From assembly GCA_012515085.1 (NCBI GenBank), contig JAAYZB010000120.1, forward strand, positions 1 through 7,485: 7,485 nucleotides of DNA. Reading direction: 5' to 3'. Below, in pieces: positions 1 through 6,750 of the stretch. Position 1 is the stretch's first letter, and every line of letters begins with the position of its first letter. A program made the position numbers and the translations under genes. Origin of the DNA: Acholeplasmataceae bacterium (GTDB lineage: Bacteria; Bacillota_I; Bacilli_A; Izemoplasmatales; Hujiaoplasmataceae). The notes beneath the pieces are model-generated. The model searched no databases and was not told the DNA's origin. It saw only the letters and a list, made by a program, of their open reading frames with translations.

Positions 1-1095
1 CGCACGCATGGGTCTTCGTTGTTTTCCAGAGGGCAAACTCAAGCGCTTGCGACGGTCACCTTGGGTGCTTTGGGCGAAGCCCAGATCATTGACGGAGTCT
101 CTATTGAAGAAGGCAAGCGCTTTATGCTCCATTATAATTTTCCGCAGTTTTCTGTGGGATCGACGGGTCGATATGGCAGTCCTGGAAGACGTGAAATTGG
201 GCATGGTGCCTTAGGAGAACGGGCATTACTTCAAGTCATTCCGACGGAAGATGAATTCCCCTATACCATTCGTGTCGTTTCGGAAATATTAGAATCAAAC
301 GGATCCTCATCACAAGCGACCATTTGCGCCGGTAGTTTGGCCTTGATGGCCGCCGGGGTCCCCATCAAATCACCCGTTGCGGGCATCGCTATGGGCTTGA
401 TTAAAAAAGGCGAGAATTATACGATTCTAACCGACATTCAAGGCTTGGAAGATCACTTTGGCGACATGGATTTCAAAGTATCCGGGACTAGAAACGGAAT
501 TTGCTCCTTGCAGATGGATATCAAAATTCAAGGAATTACCAAAGATATATTCCGTGAAGCCCTAGCTCAAGCCAAGAAGGCGAGATTGGAAATCTTAGAT
601 GTCATGGATGCGACCATCGCCAAACCCAGAACCGAGTTATCAAAATATGCTCCTAAAGTCAAAATAATGACGGTTCCAATTGACAAGATCCGGGAAATTA
701 TTGGCAGTGGTGGCAAAACCATCAGTTCAATCATTGAACAATGCAACGAAGTCAAAATCGATATTGAACAAGATGGACGCGTTACGATCATGCATCAGGA
801 TTCCTTCTTTATTGATAAAGCAGTGAAATTGATAGAAAACATCATCCGCGAAGTTGAAGTGGGAGAAATTTATCAGGGAACCGTCACGCGGATTGAAAAA
901 TTTGGTTGTTTTGTGGAATTATGGCCGGGTCAAGACGGATTGGTCCATATCTCCAAGTTGGCCAAGGAACGGGTCAATCGCGTCGAAGACGTTGTGAAAC
1001 TCGGAGATGTCATCACCGTTAAGGTCATTGGGATCGATGATAAAGGACGTGTCGATTTATCCCGAAAAGCAATTCTTGAATCACTGAAACAATAA
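1..1095 (+). CDS. pnp: Polynucleotide phosphorylase, C-terminal half (5' end outside window)
   Basis: PNPase is a cytoplasmic trimer that degrades RNA 3' to 5' using phosphate and releases nucleoside diphosphates. The frame is open from base 1, so the gene starts upstream. About 364 codons are present of a family norm near 700. Counting codons from base 1, the second RNase PH domain carries RGQTQ near 11-15, GRREIGHGALGER at 62-74 and ESNGSSS at 98-104. The catalytic stretch DHFGDMDFK (151-159) has D151, D157 and K159 matching E. coli D486, D492 and K494. A KH domain follows with its GSGGK loop at 235-239, then an S1 domain from about 288 to 358. The protein stops about six residues after the S1 domain, without the long acidic tail some PNPases have. 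All key residues are intact. No terminator follows; the rnpB promoter begins in the last codons. Identification is very secure. Confidence 0.98.
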   Translation, partial: RTHGSSLFSRGQTQALATVTLGALGEAQIIDGVSIEEGKRFMLHYNFPQFSVGSTGRYGSPGRREIGHGALGERALLQVIPTEDEFPYTIRVVSEILESNGSSSQATICAGSLALMAAGVPIKSPVAGIAMGLIKKGENYTILTDIQGLEDHFGDMDFKVSGTRNGICSLQMDIKIQGITKDIFREALAQAKKARLEILDVMDATIAKPRTELSKYAPKVKIMTVPIDKIREIIGSGGKTISSIIEQCNEVKIDIEQDGRVTIMHQDSFFIDKAVKLIENIIREVEVGEIYQGTVTRIEKFGCFVELWPGQDGLVHISKLAKERVNRVEDVVKLGDVITVKVIGIDDKGRVDLSRKAILESLKQ

Positions 1096-1110
1096 GAAAT
1101 ATGATATAAT
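1084..1110 (+). promoter_or_regulatory. Predicted rnpB promoter with extended -10
   Basis: The sequence TGATATAAT at 1102-1110 is a perfect extended -10 element. A weak -35 candidate, CTGAAA (1084-1089), sits 15 bp upstream; an extended -10 can work without a good -35. The -35 candidate lies inside the last codons of pnp. Transcription would start about 7 bases downstream, near 1117, exactly where the first helix of the RNase P RNA begins. That agreement supports the call. Confidence 0.8.
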
Positions 1111-1116
1111 AATATT

Positions 1117-1464
1117 ATCAAACCATCGGGCAATCGAGCGCCTTCGGGTGTTAGGAAAGTCCATGCTAGCACAGACTGAGATGTCTGTAGTGTTTGCGCT
1201 AGACAAACCAATAAGTCTAGGCACCTTACAGGTGACGGCGGAGAAATGGATGTCAAAGGCCAAAGTATCCATAAAGTGCCACAGAGACGAGCTTTGGTGA
1301 ATAACCAAAGATGAAACGAGGGTAAACCCCACAAGCTAGAAACCCAAATTTTGGTAGGGGCACGGCAGGTCGGTAATTCAACCGAACCAGCTGACGGAGA
1401 AATCCGGAGATAAATGATTGCCACTCCTTCGGGAGAACAGAACATGGCTTACAGATGGTTTGAT
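1117..1464 (+). ncRNA. rnpB: RNase P RNA, type B (catalytic RNA of ribonuclease P)
   Basis: This RNA is the catalytic subunit of RNase P, which cuts the 5' leader from precursor tRNAs together with the RnpA protein. Conserved blocks are plain: AGGAAAGTCCATGCT (1153-1167), GTGCCACAG, GGTAAACCCC, GAAACCCAAATTTTGGTAGG and ACATGGCTTACAGA near the 3' end. These form the P4 core and neighbouring joints. The ends pair over 11 bp (1117-1127 with 1454-1464) as helix P1, which sets the boundaries. The motif GAGATGTCTGTAGTGTT resembles the B. subtilis P5.1 region, so this is type B. At about 348 nt it is shorter than the roughly 400 nt B. subtilis RNA. P3 (1137-1152) is capped by UUCG, and the hairpin where P19 should be is only 4 bp with a UUCG loop (1424-1435). 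It has its own promoter and terminator. Helix names other than P1, P3 and P4 are by analogy. Confidence 0.96.
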
Positions 1465-1467
1465 CTT

Positions 1468-1502
1468 AAAAAAGCATATCAATGACATATGCTTTTTTCT
1501 TT
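1468..1502 (+). terminator. Rho-independent terminator of rnpB
   Basis: A perfect 12-bp stem pairs 1468-1479 with 1487-1498 around a 7-base loop. Six T in its 3' arm run on into CTTT. It begins only 4 bases after the end of helix P1, as expected for the end of the RNase P RNA transcript. Confidence 0.9.
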
Positions 1503-1515
1503 CAAAAAAAATGAG

Positions 1516-1544
1516 TTGAATGCCGCCCTTTTCTAGTGTAAAAT
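1516..1544 (+). promoter_or_regulatory. Predicted sigma-A-type promoter of lepA
   Basis: The -35 element TTGAAT (1516-1521) and the -10 element TAAAAT (1539-1544) are separated by the ideal 17 bp. Transcription would begin near 1551, giving a very short leader of about 17 bases that holds little more than the ribosome binding site. It lies directly after the rnpB terminator, so lepA has its own transcription unit. Confidence 0.75.
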
Positions 1545-1552
1545 GAGGACAA

Positions 1553-1558
1553 AAGGAG
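1553..1558 (+). promoter_or_regulatory. lepA ribosome binding site that fixes the start
   Basis: AAGGAG lies 9 bases before ATG 1568. An in-frame TTG at 1562 is only 3 bases from it and too close to be used. The ATG is therefore the better start. Confidence 0.85.
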
Positions 1559-1567
1559 TGATTGTTC

Positions 1568-3397
1568 ATGAGCGATATATTTGAACAATATCGAGTTCGT
1601 CAACGGAAAATTCGCAATTTTTCGATTATCGCTCATATCGATCACGGCAAATCGACATTGGCAGATCGAATATTGGAAATCACACAGACCGTTCCAATGA
1701 GAGACATGAAAAAACAATTGCTGGATTCCATGGATTTGGAACGCGAACGGGGAATCACCATCAAACTTAATTCGGTAGAATTGACCTATAAAGCCAAAAA
1801 TGGCGAGGAATACTTATTCCATTTGATCGATACACCGGGACATGTTGACTTTTCTTACGAGGTTTCACGGTCACTGGCCGCTTGTGAAGGGGCCGTTCTC
1901 GTCGTCGATGCCTCGCAAGGAATCGAAGCCCAGACTTTGGCAAATGTCTATTTGGCATTTGATAACGACTTAGCAATTATTCCTGTGATCAATAAAATTG
2001 ATTTACCGAGCGCGATGCCGGATATGGTAAAACAGGAAATCAACGATATTATCGGAATTGATACCACCCATACCATTTTTGCCTCAGCCAAAGAAGGCAT
2101 CGGGATTGAAGATATTTTAGAAACGATTGTGACCGAAATTCCCTTCCCCGAAGGGGATCCCTCGCTTTCGCTTCAAGCGTTGATCTTTGATTCGTATTAT
2201 GACACTTACCGGGGAGTGATTCCGTTAGTCAGGGTTAAAAACGGCATTATCCGTGTGGGAGATGCGATCAAAATGATGGCCACAGGAGCCGTATTTGAAG
2301 TGACTGAAATCGGAGTCTACACTCCCAAAGAAGAGGCGAGACCTTATTTGGCTGCTGGGGATGTCGGCTGGTTAGCGGCGACGATCAAAAACATCGAGAA
2401 AGTTCACGTGGGTGATACGATCACGATTGCTTCAAACCCAGCAAAAACACCGCTACCGGGTTACCGCAAACTGACACCGATGGTTTATTCCGGAGTGTAT
2501 CCGGTTGATGCGGATGATTATATAAATCTAAAAGAATCGCTTGAAAAATTGAAATTAAGTGATGCGTCGCTGATTTATGATCCGGAAACATCGGAAGCTT
2601 TAGGATTTGGGTTTCGAATTGGGTTTTTGGGAATGTTGCACATGGAGATTTTCCAAGAACGGATTGAACGAGAGTTCAATCAAAACGTGATTGCGACGGC
2701 TCCCAGCGTGAATTATCGGGTGCTTCTTACCAATGGACAAACAATTGAAATCGATAATCCGGCGTTGATGCCCCCAGTGGGACAAATCAAAACGATTGAA
2801 GAACCCTTTGTCAAAGCAACTATCATCGCTCCGAATGAGTATGTCGGAAATATTATGGAACTTTGTCAAAAGAGACGTGGAGTCTTTAAAAATATGCAAT
2901 ATGTAAGTGACATCCGCGTCGAAATCAGCTATGAAATGCCTTTATCCGAAATTATTTTTGACTTTTTTAATCGATTGAAATCCAGCACCAAAGGGTATGC
3001 TTCCTTGGATTATGAACCCTTAGGATATCGACCGGGAAAACTCGTCAAAGTCGATATCTTGCTGAATGGTGAGCCAGTCGATGCGTTGGCGATGATCCTT
3101 CATCAAGATTTTGCTTTTGAACGCTCCACGAAAGTCTGTCAAAAATTAAAACTATTGATACCGCGTCAGTTGTTTGAAATTCCGGTTCAAGCAGCAATTG
3201 GATCCAAAGTGATCGCTCGCACCAATATCAAAGCCCTCCGGAAAGATGTGTTAGCCAAATGTTATGGCGGCGATGTATCCCGTAAGAAAAAACTGCTGGA
3301 AAAACAAAAACAAGGTAAAAAGCGTATGAAGTCTGTGGGATCAGTTGAAATCCCGCAAGCAGCGTTCATGTCCGTACTCTCGCTTGATAATGAATAA
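1568..3397 (+). CDS. lepA: Translation elongation factor 4 (LepA GTPase)
   Basis: EF4/LepA is a GTPase related to EF-G that acts on the ribosome; back-translocation and a role in initiation or ribosome assembly have been proposed. The chosen start gives 609 residues, the usual length. The GTPase motifs are all present: AHIDHGKST (22-30), ERGITIK (60-66), DTPGH (88-92), NKID (142-145) and SAK (173-175). The beta-barrel and EF-G-like domains follow. The LepA-specific C-terminal domain ends the protein, with the family block AKCYGGDVSRKKKLLEKQK followed by GKKRMKSVG. This block separates LepA from EF-G and TypA/BipA. The gene has its own promoter and ribosome binding site, and a modest terminator follows. 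In B. subtilis lepA is also followed by hemW. Nothing is missing or broken. Confidence 0.98.
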   Translation: MSDIFEQYRVRQRKIRNFSIIAHIDHGKSTLADRILEITQTVPMRDMKKQLLDSMDLERERGITIKLNSVELTYKAKNGEEYLFHLIDTPGHVDFSYEVSRSLAACEGAVLVVDASQGIEAQTLANVYLAFDNDLAIIPVINKIDLPSAMPDMVKQEINDIIGIDTTHTIFASAKEGIGIEDILETIVTEIPFPEGDPSLSLQALIFDSYYDTYRGVIPLVRVKNGIIRVGDAIKMMATGAVFEVTEIGVYTPKEEARPYLAAGDVGWLAATIKNIEKVHVGDTITIASNPAKTPLPGYRKLTPMVYSGVYPVDADDYINLKESLEKLKLSDASLIYDPETSEALGFGFRIGFLGMLHMEIFQERIEREFNQNVIATAPSVNYRVLLTNGQTIEIDNPALMPPVGQIKTIEEPFVKATIIAPNEYVGNIMELCQKRRGVFKNMQYVSDIRVEISYEMPLSEIIFDFFNRLKSSTKGYASLDYEPLGYRPGKLVKVDILLNGEPVDALAMILHQDFAFERSTKVCQKLKLLIPRQLFEIPVQAAIGSKVIARTNIKALRKDVLAKCYGGDVSRKKKLLEKQKQGKKRMKSVGSVEIPQAAFMSVLSLDNE

Positions 3398-3405
3398 CAG
3401 AGGAT

Positions 3406-3437
3406 CAGAATATCAAAGCGGTATTCTGTTTTCTTTC
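3406..3437 (+). terminator. Probable rho-independent terminator after lepA
   Basis: A 9-bp A/T-rich stem (3406-3414 with 3420-3428, one G-U pair) has a 5-base loop and is followed by TTTTCTTT. It sits 8 bases after the lepA stop. The low G+C of the stem means termination may be partial, so some readthrough into hemW is likely. Confidence 0.65.
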
Positions 3438-3450
3438 AGGCAGTATTATG

Positions 3451-3456
3451 TACAAT
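3451..3456 (+). promoter_or_regulatory. Possible -10 element for the hemW-xerD-deoB operon
   Basis: TACAAT lies in the 96-base gap between lepA and hemW, directly preceded by TG. No convincing -35 sits at 16-18 bp upstream. TATGAT at 3467-3472 is an alternative. The position after a terminator makes a promoter here likely, but the exact element is uncertain. Confidence 0.35.
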
Positions 3457-3483
3457 AGTGTGAACGTATGATAACATATTCTT

Positions 3484-3488
3484 GGTGA
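3484..3488 (+). promoter_or_regulatory. hemW ribosome binding site that fixes the start
   Basis: GGTGA matches the 3' part of the AAGGAGGTGA consensus. In that register the GGAGG core position is about 8 bases before ATG 3494. The in-frame TTG at 3482 overlaps this site and is unlikely to be used. Confidence 0.6.
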
Positions 3489-3493
3489 GAGGC

Positions 3494-4606
3494 ATGATTG
3501 AAGGTCTATACATCCACATTCCATTTTGTCATCAGATTTGTCGTTACTGTGACTTTGTCAAAATGGTCCCTCAAAAAGGAATGCCCTCGATCTATGTCGA
3601 GCATTTGATTCGTGAATTGGAAAGCAACATTCCCTTGCTAACGAATCTGAAGACGATCTATTTCGGCGGTGGCACGCCGACTTTGCTGGATCAATCGCTC
3701 TTGGCTCGTTTGTTCGAGGCGATTTCGCATCGCCTGAATTTGTCGCTTTTAGAAGAATATACGATTGAGGCCAATCCCAATGACATTACAAAGACTTTGG
3801 GAGCGATGTTTGTTCAGCACGGCATCAACCGTGTCAGCTTGGGAGTTCAGACATTTTCTCCGCATTTGCTCACTTTTCTAGGGAGAACTCATCGACCGGA
3901 TGACATCGGTCGAGCAATCCAAGAACTACGGGCAAGCGGGATTAAAAACATCAATATCGATCTTATCTACGCGATACCGGGTCAATCGATTCAAGACCTT
4001 AAAATGGACTTGAACCAAGTGCTTGGTTGTCACCCGCAGCATATCTCTGCTTATAATCTGATCTTAGAAGAAAAGACAATTCTCTATCATGCGTACCAAA
4101 ATCAGCAATTTGAGTTTTTGGATGACGAACTGGAATTGGAAATGTCGGATTTGATCGAATCGACTTTATTGGAAGCGGGATATCATCGGTATGAGATCAG
4201 CAACTATGCCCTTCCCGGTTATGAATCGAAACATAACCTACTGGTTTGGAATTTGGAAGAATATTTGGGAATAGGCATGGGCAGTCATTCACAATACCAA
4301 AGGAAACGACTTGTTAATCACACTACCTTTTCATCATATATAGCAGCCATCGATGAAATCGGATTGGGTTTCGCTCATGAAGAACCTTATGAACCGGAAA
4401 TAGAATTTGTGATGTTAGGGCTGAGAAAAACTGCCGGCATCGATGTGGATCGGTTTGAAACATTATTTGGGCAACCAATTTTTCAACGGTTTCCTGAGTT
4501 GAAACACCATTTGGCTACCGGCCTGCTTGAAAAGAAAGGTCGCCAGTTGCAGTTGACGAAACAAGGACTCGATTTAGCCAATCAGGTCTTTGTCACACTT
4601 TTCTAG
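3494..4606 (+). CDS. hemW: Radical SAM heme chaperone HemW (HemN-like)
   Basis: HemW is a radical SAM protein thought to bind heme and deliver it to membrane targets such as respiratory proteins. It is often misnamed coproporphyrinogen III oxidase. The ATG start gives 370 residues, typical of the family. The cluster motif is C12-x3-C16-x2-C19 followed by DF; Phe21 in place of a fourth Cys marks HemW rather than true HemN. The SAM-binding GGGTPT is at 58-63, EANP at 92-95, SLGVQTF at 115-121 and the DLIYAIPGQ stretch at 156-164. The C-terminal HemW domain contains KHNLLVW (246-252) and EYLGIGMGSHS (256-266). The usual heme-linked motif is HNxxYW, so Val251 replaces Tyr. An 11-nt gap leads to xerD, whose ribosome binding site overlaps this stop codon, so the two are almost certainly co-transcribed. 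Confidence 0.94.
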   Translation: MIEGLYIHIPFCHQICRYCDFVKMVPQKGMPSIYVEHLIRELESNIPLLTNLKTIYFGGGTPTLLDQSLLARLFEAISHRLNLSLLEEYTIEANPNDITKTLGAMFVQHGINRVSLGVQTFSPHLLTFLGRTHRPDDIGRAIQELRASGIKNINIDLIYAIPGQSIQDLKMDLNQVLGCHPQHISAYNLILEEKTILYHAYQNQQFEFLDDELELEMSDLIESTLLEAGYHRYEISNYALPGYESKHNLLVWNLEEYLGIGMGSHSQYQRKRLVNHTTFSSYIAAIDEIGLGFAHEEPYEPEIEFVMLGLRKTAGIDVDRFETLFGQPIFQRFPELKHHLATGLLEKKGRQLQLTKQGLDLANQVFVTLF

Positions 4607-4610
4607 GGAG
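4605..4610 (+). promoter_or_regulatory. xerD ribosome binding site overlapping the hemW stop
   Basis: AGGGAG begins inside the TAG stop of hemW and lies 7 bases before the first of two consecutive ATG codons (4618 and 4621). The first has the better spacing. The overlap suggests translational coupling. Confidence 0.7.
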
Positions 4611-4617
4611 ACAAGTC

Positions 4618-5535
4618 ATGATGTTAAAATCGTTATTGAATGAATACCTCTATTACTTAAGAGTGACCAAAGGATTGAGCAAAAATACCATTCAGTCGTA
4701 TGGAAATGATATTTCCGATTATTTGACGTTCTTGGATGACAATTATCATTTGAGCCGGATGGATCAAGTGGAAAAAACTCATGTGCTCAACTACCTGTCC
4801 CATTTAAAACGAAAGAATATGGTATCGAAGAGCATTTCTCGAAAATTGTCCTCAATTCGATCTTTTCATCAATACCTGTTACTTGAAAAGGTGGTCTCCG
4901 AAAATTTGATCATGGAGATTCCCAAACCAAAAACACCGAGAATCTTACCGGTGGTTTTGAATCATGAAGAAGTGGATCGACTGTTATCGGTGTCTATCGG
5001 ACGGCAAAAACCAATGGACTTTCGGAACCGAGCAATGCTGGAACTTGCTTATGGCGCCGGATTGAGAGTTTCTGAATTAGTGGATTTGAAAATTGCCGAT
5101 TTGCATTTGAATAATGCCTTGATCAAAGTGACCGGCAAAGGCAACAAGGAGCGCTTGCTGCCACTGGGTGAAGAAAGTATCCTGGCTTTAAAGAATTATT
5201 TAGCGGATTATCGACAAGCCTTGAAACCATTAGACAAGGAAACTTTGTTTTTGAATCGGGAAGGGAAGAAGATCAGCCGGATTGGGTTTTACAAGATCAT
5301 CCGGCATTTAGCGAAAATTGCTGGCATCGAAAAACCAATCTCTCCCCATACATTGAGACACACCTTTGCGACTCATCTATTAGAAAACGGTGCGGATCTT
5401 CGATCCGTTCAAGAGTTGCTCGGGCACGAAGATGTGTTGACAACAGAGCATTATACGCATATCAGCAAAGCGCGGTTACAAGACGCTTATGAGTCAGCCC
5501 ATCCTCGGGCAAATCGGAAGGGAACATCTTTATGA
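4618..5535 (+). CDS. xerD: Site-specific tyrosine recombinase XerD (chromosome dimer resolution)
   Basis: XerD-type recombinases work, usually with XerC and FtsK, at the dif site near the replication terminus to resolve chromosome dimers. The 305 residues are the normal length. The N-terminal core-binding (SAM-like) domain spans about 1-90, with KGLSKNTIQSY at 18-28. The catalytic domain holds all six active residues: R150 (GAGLRVSEL), K174 (GKGNKER), H244 and R247 (HTLRH), H270 (LGHED) and nucleophile Y279 (HYTH). The tail ISKARLQDAYESAHPRA resembles Bacillus XerD more than XerC. In B. subtilis xerD is likewise followed by deoB (drm), which supports XerD over a phage integrase. One small oddity is His278 before the nucleophile, where Ile is common. 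The TGA stop overlaps the deoB ATG. XerD versus XerC is fairly sure, not certain. Confidence 0.9.
   Translation: MMLKSLLNEYLYYLRVTKGLSKNTIQSYGNDISDYLTFLDDNYHLSRMDQVEKTHVLNYLSHLKRKNMVSKSISRKLSSIRSFHQYLLLEKVVSENLIMEIPKPKTPRILPVVLNHEEVDRLLSVSIGRQKPMDFRNRAMLELAYGAGLRVSELVDLKIADLHLNNALIKVTGKGNKERLLPLGEESILALKNYLADYRQALKPLDKETLFLNREGKKISRIGFYKIIRHLAKIAGIEKPISPHTLRHTFATHLLENGADLRSVQELLGHEDVLTTEHYTHISKARLQDAYESAHPRANRKGTSL
5516..5523 (+). promoter_or_regulatory. deoB ribosome binding site inside xerD
   Basis: GGAAGGGA lies within the last codons of xerD, 8 bases before ATG 5532. It supports deoB starting inside the xerD stop region. Confidence 0.75.
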
Positions 5536-6710
5536 GATATAAACGGTTTTTTTTGATTGTCATGGATTCGGTGGGAGTTGGCGAATTGCCCGATGCCCAG
5601 GATTTTAACGATATCGGTGCCAATACCATCGCCAATCTAGCCAAGGCCGCTGGCGGAATCACGCTTCCGGTCTTAGGATCGTTTGGCTATGGCAACCTCA
5701 CCTCAATCTTAGGGGTTCCACCAGTGAAAGAACCCCGTGCATACGCGTTGAAACTGGGTGAAATCAGCAACGGAAAAGACACCATGACCGGGCACTGGGA
5801 AATCATGGGTATACGGACCACTTCGCCGTTCAAAACGTTTACACTCAGAGGGTTTCCGGATGAATTGCTCGAGATGATCGTCGAAGCATCAGGTCGAAAG
5901 ATTATTGGAAACAAGGCCGCATCCGGAACTGAGATCATCGATGAATTGGGCCCACGCCAAATGGAAACCGGCGAACTGATTGTCTACACGAGTGCCGATT
6001 CGGTATTACAAATCGCTGCTCATGAGGAAGTGATCCCGCTAGAGGAGTTATATCAAATCTGTCAAAAGACCCGCGAGATTACTTTAAAGGATGAGTGGAG
6101 AGTTGGCAGAATCATTGCCAGACCGTTTCTGGGAAATCCTCAAACGGGTTTTAAACGGACGACCAACCGTCATGACTATGCGTTGAGTCCCACAGAAGAC
6201 ACGGTGTTGAATTTCTTGAAAGAATCACATTATGATGTGATTTCCGTAGGGAAAATTCGGGATATTTTCAATCGTTCCGGTATCACCGATCATCACGGAA
6301 TTATCTCCAATCATGATGGAATGATTAAAACGATGGCTTTGGCAGAAGGGGACTTCACTGGCTTAGCATTTGTGAACCTTGTGGATTTTGATGCGCTGTA
6401 TGGTCATCGGCGGGATTCGCTTGGCTATCGAAACGCTCTACAGGAGTTTGACCAAGACATAGGAGAGTTTCTAAAAAGGATGCGTTCCGATGATTGTTTG
6501 ATGATCACTGCCGACCATGGAAATGATCCCACTCATCACGGAACCGACCATACAAGAGAATATGTTCCGCTTTTCATCTATGGAAAAGAACTTCGCGGAG
6601 GCATGCTACCCGATGGGGAGACATTTGCTGACATTGGTGCTACCATCGCTGATAATTTTCATGTACAATTGCCAAAGATTGGTCAAAGCAGACTGCTGGA
6701 TCTTCATTAA
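5532..6710 (+). CDS. deoB: Phosphopentomutase (DeoB)
   Basis: DeoB interconverts ribose (or deoxyribose) 1-phosphate and 5-phosphate, linking nucleoside breakdown to the pentose phosphate pathway in the cytoplasm. It belongs to the alkaline phosphatase superfamily and uses two Mn2+ ions. The 392 residues match the family. Metal ligands seen are D12 (MDSVGVGE), D287 and H292 (VDFDALYGH), D328 and H329 (TADHGND) and H340 (TDHTREY). The phospho-acceptor is T84 in GKDTMTGHW. The cap domain holds ADSVLQIAAHEE and ARPF...NRHDYALSP. Each ligand differs in number by a single position from my recollection of the B. cereus enzyme. Its start shares the ATGA with the xerD stop, so translation is probably coupled. 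No purine nucleoside phosphorylase gene follows, unlike B. subtilis; a terminator ends the operon here. Confidence 0.98.
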   Translation: MRYKRFFLIVMDSVGVGELPDAQDFNDIGANTIANLAKAAGGITLPVLGSFGYGNLTSILGVPPVKEPRAYALKLGEISNGKDTMTGHWEIMGIRTTSPFKTFTLRGFPDELLEMIVEASGRKIIGNKAASGTEIIDELGPRQMETGELIVYTSADSVLQIAAHEEVIPLEELYQICQKTREITLKDEWRVGRIIARPFLGNPQTGFKRTTNRHDYALSPTEDTVLNFLKESHYDVISVGKIRDIFNRSGITDHHGIISNHDGMIKTMALAEGDFTGLAFVNLVDFDALYGHRRDSLGYRNALQEFDQDIGEFLKRMRSDDCLMITADHGNDPTHHGTDHTREYVPLFIYGKELRGGMLPDGETFADIGATIADNFHVQLPKIGQSRLLDLH

Positions 6711-6750
6711 AAAAACGCCTAGGCGATTATCTCGCTTAGGCGTTCATTTT
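6709..6750. terminator. Shared bidirectional terminator between deoB and the converging gene
   Basis: A 12-bp stem (6714-6725 with 6733-6744, one G-U pair when read on the plus strand) has a 7-base loop. Read on the minus strand it is followed by seven T, a strong terminator for the right-hand gene. Read on the plus strand the tail is CATTTT, a weaker but usable end for the hemW-xerD-deoB operon. It fills the whole 33-base gap between the two convergent stop codons. Confidence 0.88.

Noticed and set aside
930..1445. A 171-codon minus-strand open frame across the pnp tail and rnpB
   Set aside because: It is antisense to a securely identified S1 domain and to the structured RNase P RNA, and its protein resembles no family I know.
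1562..1567. TTG at 1562 as the lepA start
   Set aside because: It is only 3 bases from the ribosome binding site; ATG 1568 has normal spacing and gives the usual LepA N-terminus.
2600..2899. Minus-strand open frame inside lepA
   Set aside because: It is a shadow of the conserved LepA frame, with no ribosome binding site or recognisable domain.
3494..4606. Oxygen-independent coproporphyrinogen III oxidase (HemN)
   Set aside because: Phe21 replaces the fourth Cys of HemN, and the HemW-type C-terminal domain and lepA neighbourhood fit HemW.
4618..5535. Phage or integron integrase marking a mobile element
   Set aside because: Length, XerD-like tail and the conserved deoB neighbour fit housekeeping XerD; no attachment-site repeats, tRNA or cargo genes are seen.
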